Origin: Branchiostoma belcheri
Lineage: Eukaryota; Chordata; Leptocardii; Amphioxiformes; Branchiostomatidae
Assembly (NCBI RefSeq): GCF_001625305.1
Contig: NW_017802713.1
Coordinates: 2,380,794-2,444,793, forward strand
Direction of reading: 5' to 3'
Length of the DNA: 64,000 bases
Position numbers and translations under genes: made by a program
Part shown: piece by piece, positions 21,239 through 32,606 of the stretch
How the letters are laid out: each line of letters opens with the position of its first letter
How positions within the stretch are numbered: position 1 is the stretch's first letter
Notes under the pieces: generated by a model
Database searches by the model: none
Told to the model about the DNA's origin: nothing
What the model saw: the letters and a program-made list of their open reading frames with translations, nothing else

Positions 21239-22845
21239 GCAGTTGAAAAGCAGCTGTTTTATCATTCAGTTCGTGGATTTGCTCAAGTTCAATGTTTAGT
21301 TGATCGTCTGGCTTGGTTTACTTAGTATGCTTTCATTTACTTTTGTTACACATCTTAGTATCTTGGTTTAGTATCCTGGTTCAATTTGTACAAATATCTA
21401 CTTGATTTATGTACTAAAGTAAACTTGTACATTAGATGGCATTTAATGAAATTCTTGTCCAATTCATCATAACATCTTGACTTTTGTTCTTTAAGATACT
21501 TGATTATTAGTGGAATGGAAAAATAAACAGAAAAAAATAAAATTTGCACAGTCGCGGCAATTTCCAGTGTCTTTGTCATTTATGTTGATCATCAGTTCAA
21601 TCTAGAGAAATTGATCGAATTGATTTCAGAAAAGACAAATATTACTTAGGTAGGCTTTAAATAGAAAGAGGGGAAATCTCTGTTTTATCTGTGTCTGTGC
21701 CCAGAGGCAGGGTTTCTTTTTTTAAAATTTCAGCTTTCATACCAATAGAATGTCATGATCAGTTGACGCCAGTCATACTCTCACGTTTTGTTATCAGAAA
21801 ACCAATCTACAAACACCATGTTTTTCTCACTTCGAGACGAATTGGTCTGGGAGTTGAAATGTCAAACACAATTTGTAAAAGAAGAGAAGGGAAATAACTT
21901 TTTCCCGGCTTTACTCCATATGCATGTGAATGGACACAATCTATGATAAAGTCATTAAATGCGATTCTTGTCTAATTCATTATAGCAACTGGACCTTTGC
22001 TCTAGGATATCTGATTAGTAGTTGAATGGAAATATCAACAGCAAAAAAAAAAAAAAAATACTTTACAGATGCTGCAATTACCAAAGTCTTTGTCTTTTAT
22101 GCTGATCAGATCAAAATAAAGAAAATGACCGAGTTGATGTTAGAAAAGAGACATAGTATTTGGGTAAGGTTTTTAGTAGGAACATTGGGTGCATTTGCGA
22201 TTTATCTGACAGTGTGTCTGAGTCCCGAAGCAGTGTCACTTTTTCAATTTCAGCTTTCATGCCAATAGAATGTCAGTTGACGCCATGTCATACTCTCACG
22301 TAACGTTATCAGAGAACCAATCTACAAACACAATGTTTTTCTCACTTCAAAACAAAATAGTCTGGGAGTTTTAAAATGTCAGACAATGTTTGTAGAAGAA
22401 GAACGAGAAAATGGAAATTACTTCTTTGCCTGTGCTTTACTTAATATACATATATTTTTGTGAACCCGTATGTGGTTCGTTGTTCATGTTGCCATGACAA
22501 CAGACGATAGCATATGTATGTATTCTGATGTTCACGGTTTTGATTTAAGTAGAAGACATTAGACTTTTCACAACAGTTTCTTGTTCTGTTCAATGCATGC
22601 GATCCATCTGGACAGCGAAGTACGGTACCTGTTTTACTAGCATGATACGTAGGTAAACGTTGGCTTGTTTTGCTTTCACAGAGAGATCACGGCTATTAGG
22701 AACTGTTCCAATGCTACAGTTATGATAACATTATAGGGATTTATTGTAAGTAAATGTGAGCAAATTTTAATGTTTATTAGGTTGTAGGCTTCGTTGGCAA
22801 ACGATAAAAACACAGGCACTTAGTGCTTTGCCAAACAAAAGAGAC
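21239..22845. other. Duplicated flank between LRR copies
   Basis: Non-coding sequence repeated nearly base for base at 24280-24377 plus 25293-26770, which defines a ~3.9-kb duplication unit. A conserved acceptor-like TTTTGCTTTCACAG (near 22681) precedes AGAGATCACGGC, so a 5' UTR exon may begin there. Conserved CGATAAAAACACAGGCACT lies just upstream of the start codon. Confidence 0.6.
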
Positions 22846-24279
22846 ATGAAATTAAGTGCAGTGTCTTTGCTCGTTACCTTGGGATTTCTGTGGACAGGAT
22901 GCTTTTGTTTACCGGATAAATGTAAAGTAAAGAAGTATTTTTCTATCACTAAGGTTGACTGTAATAACCTAGGTCTCGTGGCGGTGCCTGTCGATATACC
23001 GTCCAATGCTGCACGGTTTGATATCGCGCACAACAACATCAGAAACGTTACGTACCTGCCGCCACTGCCGAAACTGATAACACTGGACCTTCGCAATAAT
23101 TCCATTGAAACTGTATCCTGGATGGCTCTAACTTTGCCAGCTTTAAACATACTTTTACTACAAGGGAACCAACTGAAGTATGTAAAGATCGGCGTCGTGC
23201 TTGCGCATCTCCCGAAGCTGGTTTATATAAATCTAAGTATGAACAAACTTGTATCATTCTCTCAATACGAACTGGAATGGCCACCGTTGTTCACAGTAGC
23301 AATTTCCAAAAACCCCTTTCACTGTGACTGTGACCTGTCCTGGCTGATTATCAAGATGACGTGTTTAAAAGCCTGTAAGGGGGACCAACGAAAGGAGTGT
23401 TGTTCTTCATGTTCAGCCTGTTTTCTTCATATGCCTCGCAACGGAATGTTTTACTGCTCAAGTCCGACTCAGCTGCGAGGGCGCCATTTGTCCACTGTGT
23501 CCACCGAGCTGACGCACTGTGGAACGACCCACATCAACGGTTCGGGAACCTGTGCCACACAGACGCACTGGTTGTTCATGACGAAATCAAACATAAAGCA
23601 TTCCTACGAGAACGACAGCTCAGTAACGATACCAAAGAGTGAATCACCGGTAACGACCAGTGCTTCTACAACTGGTAAATCTTCTAACACGAAAGAGGAA
23701 AATAGTCACAAATACATCACTATTACTGTGATTGTAACGTGCCTGACCGTTGCCTTTCTCGCCTGCTCTGTACTGCTCACGATAAAGAAAAGGCTGTGCT
23801 GCAAGTGGCACAATCGCCGAGAAGCTGCAGGCATTGGAGCAGATCGCCATGCCATCCAATCACATCAGATCGTGCCACCGATAGAAAACAATGTGTGCAA
23901 CGAAACTGTTGCAGAAGGTTCGAACCCCAGACAGCCAGTTGCACATCAGATTGCATTACCGATTGAGAACACCGTGAACCAGCTGCAGTGCACCTCTACA
24001 CAAGGCATGGATGATGAAGATTCGGTTCCCCCGGGTGAAAACCAGAGTACACCATCACCAGAAAACTCCGAAAACCACTCTGCCGTAGAGCTGTATCACG
24101 AAACTGTGGCCGTCTCGGGACAGTGTGTGGAAGTTGACCGTACACAAACTGCAGCATCTACCATATATACGTGTACGGAACCGACAGCAAGCTCTACAAA
24201 CTACATGTACAACACTTCTGCAGAAGTTGTGAATCACGGACATCGTGATGGTAATGAGAATAATGAACAAATGGAGTAG
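22846..24279 (+). CDS. LRR transmembrane receptor, copy 1
   Basis: Single-exon gene of 477 residues. The first ATG of the frame (MKLSAVSLLVTLGFLWTG) was chosen because it starts a signal peptide ending at CFC. A cysteine-containing N-cap follows (LPDKCKV, VDCNNLGLVAVP), then about four to five short LRRs (LPKLITLDLRNNSIETVSW, LPALNILLLQGNQLKYV, LPKLVYINLSMNKL). The C-cap begins NPFHCDCDLSWLI near residue 155, is unusually cysteine-rich (CCSSCSACF) and ends near 221. A Ser/Thr-rich stalk with NGS and NDS sequons, a membrane helix at about 290-312 and a tail of about 160 residues follow. The tail carries tyrosines in VELYHET, TIYTC and NYMYNTS. The ectodomain recalls VLR/Toll-type LRR receptors, but no TIR or kinase domain is present. 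Ligand unknown. Confidence 0.88.
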   Translation: MKLSAVSLLVTLGFLWTGCFCLPDKCKVKKYFSITKVDCNNLGLVAVPVDIPSNAARFDIAHNNIRNVTYLPPLPKLITLDLRNNSIETVSWMALTLPALNILLLQGNQLKYVKIGVVLAHLPKLVYINLSMNKLVSFSQYELEWPPLFTVAISKNPFHCDCDLSWLIIKMTCLKACKGDQRKECCSSCSACFLHMPRNGMFYCSSPTQLRGRHLSTVSTELTHCGTTHINGSGTCATQTHWLFMTKSNIKHSYENDSSVTIPKSESPVTTSASTTGKSSNTKEENSHKYITITVIVTCLTVAFLACSVLLTIKKRLCCKWHNRREAAGIGADRHAIQSHQIVPPIENNVCNETVAEGSNPRQPVAHQIALPIENTVNQLQCTSTQGMDDEDSVPPGENQSTPSPENSENHSAVELYHETVAVSGQCVEVDRTQTAASTIYTCTEPTASSTNYMYNTSAEVVNHGHRDGNENNEQME

Positions 24280-24375
24280 GCAGTTGAAAGCACCTGTTTT
24301 ATCATTCAGTTCGTGGATTTGCTCAAGTTCATTCTTTAGTTGATCGTCTGGCTTGGTTTACTTAGAATGCTTTCA

Positions 24376-25292
24376 TTACCTTCGCCAAGAAGGTTATGTT
24401 TTCAGGGGCGTTCGTGTATGTGTGTGTGTGTGTGTGTGTCTGTCTGTCTGTCTGTCTGTCAACACGATAACTTGAGAAGGACTTAATGGATTGTCTTGAT
24501 ACTTGGTAGATGGGTAGGTCTTGATGAGACCTCAAAATGATTAGATTTTGGACCCCCTAGCGGCTTGTTATGGTACTGCAGCTGAACTTCCGGTTTTGAT
24601 ATCTCAAGATCCAGACATGCTATGGTGATGAAATTTGGATGGTAGGTAGCTCTTGTGCTGGGGAAGAAGTGACGTGAGTTTGGGCCCCCTAGTTGCTTGC
24701 TCTAGAACTGCAGGGGGGTTTAAAGGACAAATGTTTAAAAGAGGATAACTCAAGAACCGATTGATGGATCATCGTGATTTTTGGTATTTAGGTAGCTTAA
24801 GTGATGCTTGACATATTGATATTACAATTATGCGAATATTGATGTAATTTGCATAATTAATGAGGAAATTCTATAAATCAGCTGCATTCCATGATAGGAA
24901 GTTCAAGCTTGTAACATATGTTATTAAGAACGAGAAAAACACAGGCAAATATTGATTATGCAAATGAAGACTTAATTTGCATAATTAATGAGAAAATGTT
25001 ATAATTGCGTAGTGGTAACTGCCTGGAATTTCATACTTGGGGTGTTTGAAAGTTAAGTGAAGGTGAACATAATTAAACATAACTTATTCAAATAAGGACC
25101 ACATTTGCATAATTTATGAGAAAATGGCATTCTTTGTTAAGATAAGACTGTCTTTTGGTGGAGAATATGATCAACAGACTGATGTAATTCATGCAATTGA
25201 GGATCCTATTTGCATAATCAAGGTGATTAGTATATTTCTTATTCATAAAGGCTAACATCATTTGGCGAAGGTATGAGATCGTGGAACTCTAG
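24376..25292 (+). mobile_element. Helitron-like insertion between LRR copies 1 and 2
   Basis: About 915 bp absent from the equivalent flank of copy 0 (21328-21345, TGCTTTCATTTACTTTTG). It begins at TTACCTTCGCCAAGAAGGTT and ends TGGCGAAGGTATGAGATCGT then GGAACTCTAG followed by T. Subterminal inverted ACCTTCGCC/GGCGAAGGT and the CTAG|T end suggest a Helitron-like mechanism, though a 2-bp TT duplication is an equal reading. Contains (TG)n(TCTG)n at 24417-24459. No coding capacity. Confidence 0.6.
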
Positions 25293-26770
25293 TTTACTTT
25301 TGTTACACATTTTAGTATCTTGGTTCAATTTGTACAAATATCTACTTGATTCATGTACTAAAGTAAACTTGTACATTAGATGGCATTGAATGAAATTCTT
25401 GTGCACTTCTTTTTAACATCTTGACTTTTGTTCTTTAAGATATCTGATTATTAGTGGAATGGAAAAATAAACAGAAAAAATAAACTTTGCATAGTTGCGG
25501 CAATTTCAGTGTCTGTCATTTATGTTGATCATCAGTTCAATCTAGAGAAATTGATCGAATTGATTTCAGAAAAGACAAATATTACTTAGGTAGGCTTTAA
25601 GTAGAAAGAGGGGAAATTTCTGTTTTATCTGTGTCTGTGCCCAGAGGCAGGGTTTCTTTTTTAAATTTAGGCTTTTATACCAATAGAATGTCAGTTGAGG
25701 CCATGTCATACTCTCACGTTTCGTTATCAGAGAACCAATCTACAAACACCATGTTTTTCTCACTTCGAGACGAATTGGTCTGGGACTTGAAATGTCAGAC
25801 ACAATTTGTAAAAGAAGAGAAGGGAAATAACTTTTTGTCTGGCTTTACTCTATATGCATGTGAATGGACACAATCTATGATAGACATTAAATGCGATTCT
25901 TGTCTAATTCATTATAGTAACTGGACCTTTGCTCTAAGGATATCTGATTAGTAGTTGAATGGAAATATTAACAGCAAAAAATACTTTACAGATGTTGCAA
26001 TTACCAAAGTCTTCGTCTTTTATGTTGATCAGATCAAAATAAAGAAAATGACTGAGTTGATGTTAGAAAAGAGACATCGATAGCATTTGGGTAAGGTTTT
26101 TAGTAAGAACATTGGGTGAATTTGCGTTTTATCTGACAGTGTGTCTGAGTCCCGAAGCAGTATCACTTTTTCAATTTCAGCTTTTATACCAATAGAATGT
26201 CAGTTGACGCCATGTCATACTCTCACGTAACGTTATCAGAGAACCAATCTACAAACACCATGTTTTTCTCACTTAAAAACAAAATGGTCTGGGAGTTTTA
26301 AAATGTCAGACAATGTTTCTAGAAGAACAGAGAAAATGGAAATAACTTCTTTGCCTGTGCTTTACTTAATATACATATACTTTTGTGAACCCGTTTGTGG
26401 TTCGTTGTTCATGTTGCCATGACAACAGACGATAGCATATGTATGTATTCTGATGTTCACGGTTTTGCTTTAAGTAGAAGACATTAGACTTTTCACAACA
26501 GTTTCTTGTTCTGTTCAATGCATGCGATCCATCTGGACAGCGAAGTACAGTACCTGTTTTACTAGCATGATACGTAGGTAAACGTTGTCTTGTTTTGCTT
26601 TCACAGAGAGATCACGGCTATTAGGAACTGTTCCAATGCTACAGTTATGATAACATTATAGGGATTTATTGTAAGTAAATGTGAGCAAATTTTAATGTTT
26701 ATTAGGTTGTAGGCTTCGTTGGCAAACGATAAAAACACAGGCACTAAGTGCTTTGCCAAACAAAAGAGAC

Positions 26771-28141
26771 ATGAAATTAAGTGCAGTGACTTTGCTCGTT
26801 ACCCTGGGATTTCTGTGGACAGGATGCTTTTGTTTACCGGATAAATGTAAAGTAAAGAAGTATTTTTCTATCACTAAGGTTGACTGTAATAAGCTAGGTC
26901 TCGTGGCGGTGCCTGTCGATATACCGTCCGACGCTGGGCGGTTTTATATCGCGCACAACAACATCAGAAACGTTACGTACCTGCCGCCACTGCCGAAACT
27001 GATAACACTGGACCTTCGCAATAATTCCATTGAAACTGTATCCTGGATGGCTCTAACTTTGCCAGCTTTAAACTTACTTCTTCTACAAGGGAACCAACTG
27101 AAGTATGTAAAGATCGACGTCGTGCTTGCGCATCTCCCGAAGCTGATTTATATAAATCTAAGTATGAACAAACTTGTATCATTCTCTCAATACGAACTGG
27201 AATGGCCACCGATGTTCACAGTAGCAATTTCCAACAACCCATTTCACTGTGACTGTGAGCTGTCCTGGCTGATTATCAAGATGACGTGTTTAAAAGCCTG
27301 TAAGGGGGACCAACGAAAGGACCGTTGTTCTTCATGTTCAGCCTGCTTTCTTCATATGCCTCGCAACGGAATGTTTAACTGCTCAAGTCCGAGTCAGCTG
27401 CGTGGGCGCCATTTGTCCACTGTGTCCGCCGAGCTGACGCACTGTGGAACGACCCACATCAATGGTTCGGGAACCTGTGCCACACAGACGCACTGGTTGT
27501 TCATGACGAAATCAAACATAAAGCATTCCTACGAGAACGACAGCTCAGTAACGATACCAAAGAGTGAATCACTGGTAACGACCAGTGCTTCTACAACTGG
27601 TAAATCTTCTAACACGAAAGAGGAAAATAGTCACAAATACATCACTGTGATTGTAGCGTGCCTGACCGTTGCCTTTCTCGCCTGCTCTGTACTGCTCACG
27701 ATAAAGAAAAGGCTGTGCTGCAAGTGGCACAATCGCCGAGAAGCTGCAGGCATTGGAGCAGATCGCCATGCCATCAACTCACATCAGATCGTGCCACCGA
27801 TAGAAAGCAATGTGTGCAACGAAACTGTTGTTGCAGAAGGTTCGAATCCCAGACAGCCAGTTGCACATCAGATTGCATTACCGATTGAGAACACCGTGAA
27901 CCAGTGCACCTCTACACAAGGCATGGATGATGAAGATTCGGTTCCCCCGGGTGAAAACCAGAGTACACCATCACCAGAAACCAACACCATCACTATGACC
28001 GTCTCGGAACAGTGTGTGGAAGTTGACCGTACACAAACTGCAGCATCTACCATATATACATGTACGAAACCAACAATGAGCTCTACAAACTACATGTACA
28101 ACACTTCTGCAGAAGTTGTGAATCACGGACATATAGAATAA
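26771..28141 (+). CDS. LRR transmembrane receptor, copy 2
   Basis: Single exon, 456 residues, starting at MKLSAVTLLVTLGFLWTG. Signal peptide, LRR N-cap, LRRs, cysteine-rich C-cap (NPFHCDCELSWLIIK), stalk, membrane helix and tail are as in copy 1, with scattered substitutions (for example DAGRFYIAHN for NAARFDIAHN). The tail lacks the stretch containing ELYHET and instead reads SPETNTITMTVSEQCVE, then keeps TIYTC and NYMYNTS. It ends at HGHIE. Start positions of copies 1 and 2 are 3925 bp apart. Confidence 0.88.
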   Translation: MKLSAVTLLVTLGFLWTGCFCLPDKCKVKKYFSITKVDCNKLGLVAVPVDIPSDAGRFYIAHNNIRNVTYLPPLPKLITLDLRNNSIETVSWMALTLPALNLLLLQGNQLKYVKIDVVLAHLPKLIYINLSMNKLVSFSQYELEWPPMFTVAISNNPFHCDCELSWLIIKMTCLKACKGDQRKDRCSSCSACFLHMPRNGMFNCSSPSQLRGRHLSTVSAELTHCGTTHINGSGTCATQTHWLFMTKSNIKHSYENDSSVTIPKSESLVTTSASTTGKSSNTKEENSHKYITVIVACLTVAFLACSVLLTIKKRLCCKWHNRREAAGIGADRHAINSHQIVPPIESNVCNETVVAEGSNPRQPVAHQIALPIENTVNQCTSTQGMDDEDSVPPGENQSTPSPETNTITMTVSEQCVEVDRTQTAASTIYTCTKPTMSSTNYMYNTSAEVVNHGHIE

Positions 28142-29064
28142 TTGGAGTAGGCAGTTGAAAGCACCTGTTTTATCATTCAGTTCGTGGATTTGCTCAAGTT
28201 CAATGTTTAGTTGATGACCTGGCCTCGTTTACATAGTATGATTTCATGGGTGTCACCAAAGGAGCCATCGCGTTTCTGAAGTGAAACTGCCGGTAAGGTT
28301 TTCCTGATGAAAGAAGACAGTACAAGACATATCTTTAGTATTTACATGCATGAACCAAATTTTTAAGACTTTCCAAAACAATATTATCCCATTATTTTAC
28401 TCACATTTTTACTTGACCTTACCCAAAATACACAAAAGAATGTACTAGGTATGTTTGTAAGAAAACATATTTGTTCAAATGAAAATTCAATACATAATTA
28501 AGTGAAAACTAATTCTTCGCGGCTGTTTTCAGTTCAAACATGACTGGAAACACACAAAAGACTTCCAGTCAAAAATGAATATTCTACAGCGTTGAGGGGT
28601 TTGGAAGCAGACGCGTTGTCATACTTTCAGGTACTGTAATCAACCAACCCATCAGCCCCTCACGTCGGGTGAGTATGTCTACCTGGCGCACATGTCTAGC
28701 CCGTATGTTGTTTCGTTACGTATGCATGGATGCCACGTCACTGCCTTTGCTTAAAATAGAAGACAGTCAAATCAACGGTCTCATATTAGCTTCTTCTCCA
28801 GCACGATTCACCGGGACAGGAAAGTACATTATTTTGCTGTTTCACTGAAATAATACCCATCGATCAAAAACTTTGTATTTCTGTTTAGTACTGTCTTAAT
28901 ATTAAGTACATAAATCAGGAAGCCACAAGGTGTGCTGTCCTAATGCTAAAATTATAATAATATTTAATGTCTATCATCAGCCTGTAGGCTTTGTTTTCAA
29001 ACGCTGAAGACCGTAGGGGTGAAACGCTTTGAAATTCAAAGTCTGCCAAAGGAAACACAAAACC
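28142..29064. other. Spacer between LRR copies 2 and 3
   Basis: The first ~90 bp continue the conserved LRR 3' flank. The rest is unique at this scale, with no gene or repeat recognised. A TGTAGGCTTTGTTTTCAAACG segment near 28981 parallels the upstream region of the other copies. Confidence 0.5.
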
Positions 29065-30465
29065 ATGAAAGTAAGTACACGGTCTTTTCTCGTTACGCTG
29101 GGACTTCTGTGTACAGGATGTTTTTGTTTACCGGATAAATGTAAAGTAAGGGAGGATATTTACCTCTCTACGGTGTTAGTTGACTGTAATAACCTAGGTC
29201 TCGTGGCGGTGCCTGGCGATATACCGCCCAACGCTGCACAGTTTGATATCGCGTTCAACAAATTAAGAAACGTTACGTACCTGCCGCCACTGTCACAACT
29301 AAGAACACTGGACCTGAGCTATAATTCTATTGAAAGTGTATCCTGGATGTCTCTGCAGACTTTGCCAGCTTTAAGATATCTTGAGATACAAGGGAACCAA
29401 CTGAAGTACGTACAGCTCGACATTGTCATTGCAAACCTCCCAAAGCTGGAATATGTAAATCTAAGTATGAACAAACTTGCATCATTCTCTCAGTACGCTC
29501 TGGGAAGGCCACAGGTGATCGAATTAGTAATCAACAATAACCCCTTTCACTGTGACTGTCACCTGTCCTGGCTGATCACGAAGATGGCGTGTTTACAAGC
29601 CTGTAAGGGAAAAGACAGACAGGCTTGTTGTTCTTCATGTTCAGTCTGTTTTATTCGTAATAGAAGTCCACACGCACGTTATAACTGCTTAAGTCCGAGT
29701 CAACTGCGAGGGCGCCATTTGGCCACTGTGTCCACCCAGCTGAGGGACTGTGGAACGACCCAACAAGCCGAGACCAAACCACAGAGCACAGAAGATGGCA
29801 CTTTTCTCATCAACGGTTCGGGAACCAACACCACACAGGGCCCATCATTGGAGAAAGAACCGTACACGAACCATAGCTCAGCAAGGGTGTCAACAATTAC
29901 TACACCTACCATTGCTTCAAAATCTGTAAAGTCTATGAGTAGGCACGAAGAAAAGAATAACCAATACATTGTTGTTTTCATTATTGAAAAATGTATGACA
30001 GTAGTTTTTATTTCATGCCTCGTCCGGCTCATAGTGAGGAAAAATTTGTGTTGTAATCGCCGGGAAAATACTAACAAGGACGCAGATCACCACTCTTCTA
30101 TTAACTTAAATCAGATCGTGCCACCGATAGAAAACATTTCATACTGCAAAACTGTTGCAGGAGGTTCAAACCCCAGACAACCAGTTGCACATAGAATTAC
30201 ACCTACGTCACCGATAGTGAACTCAGCGAACCAGTGCACATCTAACCAAGGTTTGGATGGCAGGTCTTTGGTTTCCCCGGGTGAAAACCAGAGTACAACA
30301 TCACTAGAAAACTCGGAAAACTCCAACATGACCGTTTCGCACAACACAGAGTGCAATGCGGAACATATTAACCATCCAAGAAATGCAGCATGTATCCTGT
30401 ATAAAGGTATGGTTCCAATAATAAGCTCTACATGCTCCATGTACAACATTTCAGAAGGCCAATGA
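29065..30465 (+). CDS. LRR transmembrane receptor, copy 3 (most diverged)
   Basis: Single exon, 466 residues. Start taken at MKVSTRSFLVTLGLLCTG, which aligns with copies 1 and 2 and begins the signal peptide. The frame is open 12 codons further 5' but without an ATG there. LRRs include LSQLRTLDLSYNSIESVSW and LPALRYLEIQGNQLKYVQLD. The C-cap is NPFHCDCHLSWLITKMACLQ. A longer stalk follows (QAETKPQSTEDGTF), then helix YIVVFIIEKCMTVVFISCLV and a tail keeping QIVPPIENI and EGSNPRQPV-like blocks. The C-terminus is distinct (ILYKGMVPI, SMYNISEGQ). Probably the older form from which copies 0-2 derive. Confidence 0.87.
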   Translation: MKVSTRSFLVTLGLLCTGCFCLPDKCKVREDIYLSTVLVDCNNLGLVAVPGDIPPNAAQFDIAFNKLRNVTYLPPLSQLRTLDLSYNSIESVSWMSLQTLPALRYLEIQGNQLKYVQLDIVIANLPKLEYVNLSMNKLASFSQYALGRPQVIELVINNNPFHCDCHLSWLITKMACLQACKGKDRQACCSSCSVCFIRNRSPHARYNCLSPSQLRGRHLATVSTQLRDCGTTQQAETKPQSTEDGTFLINGSGTNTTQGPSLEKEPYTNHSSARVSTITTPTIASKSVKSMSRHEEKNNQYIVVFIIEKCMTVVFISCLVRLIVRKNLCCNRRENTNKDADHHSSINLNQIVPPIENISYCKTVAGGSNPRQPVAHRITPTSPIVNSANQCTSNQGLDGRSLVSPGENQSTTSLENSENSNMTVSHNTECNAEHINHPRNAACILYKGMVPIISSTCSMYNISEGQ

Positions 30466-30526
30466 GTCGCGAAAACACAACCTTTGTGATAATGACAATA
30501 GAGAATATAGTAGGCTGCAGTTGTAA

Positions 30527-30927
30527 GGCCACACCAAGTAAATTTTATGGATGACGTCCTTTGGAGACTCTAAATCTAATGCGAGAGGGCGAAAAAAACA
30601 AGAAGGGCCCTAAAAACAAGATGCCTAGATTAGAAATATACTAAGAGACGACAAATGTTAGGACACAAATTGAATGAGGTGACACAGTGTAACAAGCAAG
30701 AAAACTTTTATTCATCATCAAAACAGCGATAAGTCAGGTGGAACAGCAGTTGTCGTCCTGTCCTGTTTTCGCGTTACGGGTTTCACGTCAATCTGACGAT
30801 TTGCAGCACTGTCATGACTCTTTGGTCATAGTTACAGGAAGCGGAATTTCTTGTTTGTTTTTTTCTAGGAACAGGCCAAAATCAATGCGCGCGCGGACGT
30901 CATCCATAAAATTTACTTGGTGTGGCC
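30527..30927. mobile_element. Harbinger-like MITE (TIR type CACACCAAG), copy 1
   Basis: TIRs GGCCACACCAAGTAAATTTT then ATGGATGACGTCC, mirrored on the right; TAA duplications at 30524-30526 and 30928-30930. It starts about 60 bp after the stop of LRR copy 3. Confidence 0.85.
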
Positions 30928-31181
30928 TAAGCTACAATGTCATCATTCAGCCCTTGTGTTTCTTAGAATTAATTCTTTAGTTGATCCTCTGGCATTATTT
31001 AATGTAACAACAGGACATTTAGTTTTGTTGGAATAATCTGATATTGTTTCATATTGTTTCAACCGGACAGTGAGTGAGTGAGTGAGAAACACTGATATTT
31101 TGAAAGACTTTACCTAAATACCACATTGCAGATTTACAGAGCCTGAATTGAGTGGGTACTTACATTCAATCTTTTACGTAG

Positions 31182-31571
31182 GGCCACACCAAGTAAATTT
31201 TATGGATGACGTCCTTTGGAGACTCTAAATCTAATGCGAGAGGGCGAAAAAAACAAGAAGGGCCCTAAAAACAAGATGCCTAGATTAGAAATATACTAAG
31301 AGACGACAAATGTTAGGACACAAATTGAATGAGGTGACACAGTGTAACAAGCAAGAAGTCATTTATTCATCATCAAAACAGCAATAAATCAGGTGGAACA
31401 GCAGTTGTCGTCCTGTCCTGTTCTCGCGTTACGGGTTTCAGGTCAATCTGACAATTTGCGGCACTGTCGTGACTCTTTGGACATAGTTACAGGAAGTGGA
31501 ATTTCTTGTTTTTTTTCTAGGAACAGGCCAAAATCAATGCGCGTCATCCATAAAATTTACTTGGTGTGGCC
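31182..31571. mobile_element. Harbinger-like MITE (TIR type CACACCAAG), copy 2
   Basis: Nearly identical to the copy at 30527, with TAG duplications (31179-31181, 31572-31574) and a small deletion near the right TIR. Confidence 0.85.
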
Positions 31572-32259
31572 TAGCCAGTAAAAACTTAACTGTCCATAGA
31601 AACTTTAGTAATACATTTTATCTGTACCAAAAGAAGCATTTTCAAATTATCGTTGGTTACTTCCTATTGATAATAGGTTCTTGATATTAACTTTTCCTCT
31701 TATTCTTTTATTCTTGTTATATTAACACATTTTCTAGTGCATAATTGTGAGGATGGTGTACAAACTGTAATTGTACACTTGATGAGATTGGAATAATTGG
31801 AGGTAATTATTGTTGGTTACTTTCTATTGATGATAGGTTGATATTAACTTTTTCTCTTATTCTTTTATTCCTCTTATATTAGCACATTTTCCAGTGCATT
31901 ATTGTGACGATGGTGTAAAAAATATAATTGTACACTTGATGAGATTTGATGTGATTCTTTACTGTAAGATTGTAACAACTGCACGTTTGATCTTTTGATT
32001 ATTAATGAAATGTAAACATCAACATTTTGAAGGAATAAATTTTGCACAGCACTTGAAATGTTAAGTGTTTGTCTTTTCTGTCGTTCAGAATGTAGCATAT
32101 CCTATGAGTGAAAATATTACAATTGATATCAGGAAAGAAACAAAGTATTTTGGTAGATTCTCAAGGGGGTGGCATATCCGATTGTCTGTGCCCAGATATA
32201 GGATTCCTTTTTTTTTTCAATTTCAGCTTTCATAACAATCGTAGCCTCAAGTTATGTAG

Positions 32260-32603
32260 GGCCACACCAAATAAATTTTATGGATGACGTCCTTTGGAGA
32301 CCCTAAATCTAATGCGAGAGGGCGAAAAAAAAACAAGAAGGGCCCTAAAAAATAAGAGGCCTAGATCAGAAAAATATTAAGAGACGACAAATGTTAGGAC
32401 ACAAATTGAATGAAGTGACACAGTGTAACAAGCAAGAAGTCTTTTATTCATCACCAAAACAGCAATAAATCAGGTGGAACAGCAGTTGTCGTCCTGTCCT
32501 GTTTCCGCGTTACAGGTTTCACGTCAATCTGACGATTTGCGGCACTGTCCTGACTCTTTGGTCATAATTATAGGAAGCGGAATTTCTTTTTCTTGGTGTG
32601 GCC
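32260..32603. mobile_element. Harbinger-like MITE (TIR type CACACCAAG), copy 3, internally deleted
   Basis: Same family. The right end retains only CTTGGTGTGGCC, having lost the inner TIR part. TAG duplications at 32257-32259 and 32604-32606. Confidence 0.8.
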
Positions 32604-32606
32604 TAG

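Noticed and set aside
22767-23150. Antisense 127-codon frame over LRR copy 1
   Set aside because: Shadow of the coding strand, repeated in part at the same place in copy 2 simply because the copies are duplicates.
24000-24270. ITIM or ITAM in the LRR receptor tail
   Set aside because: ELYHET, TIYTC and NYMYNTS do not fit (I/V/L/S)xYxx(I/V/L) or paired YxxL spacing; described only as conserved tyrosines.
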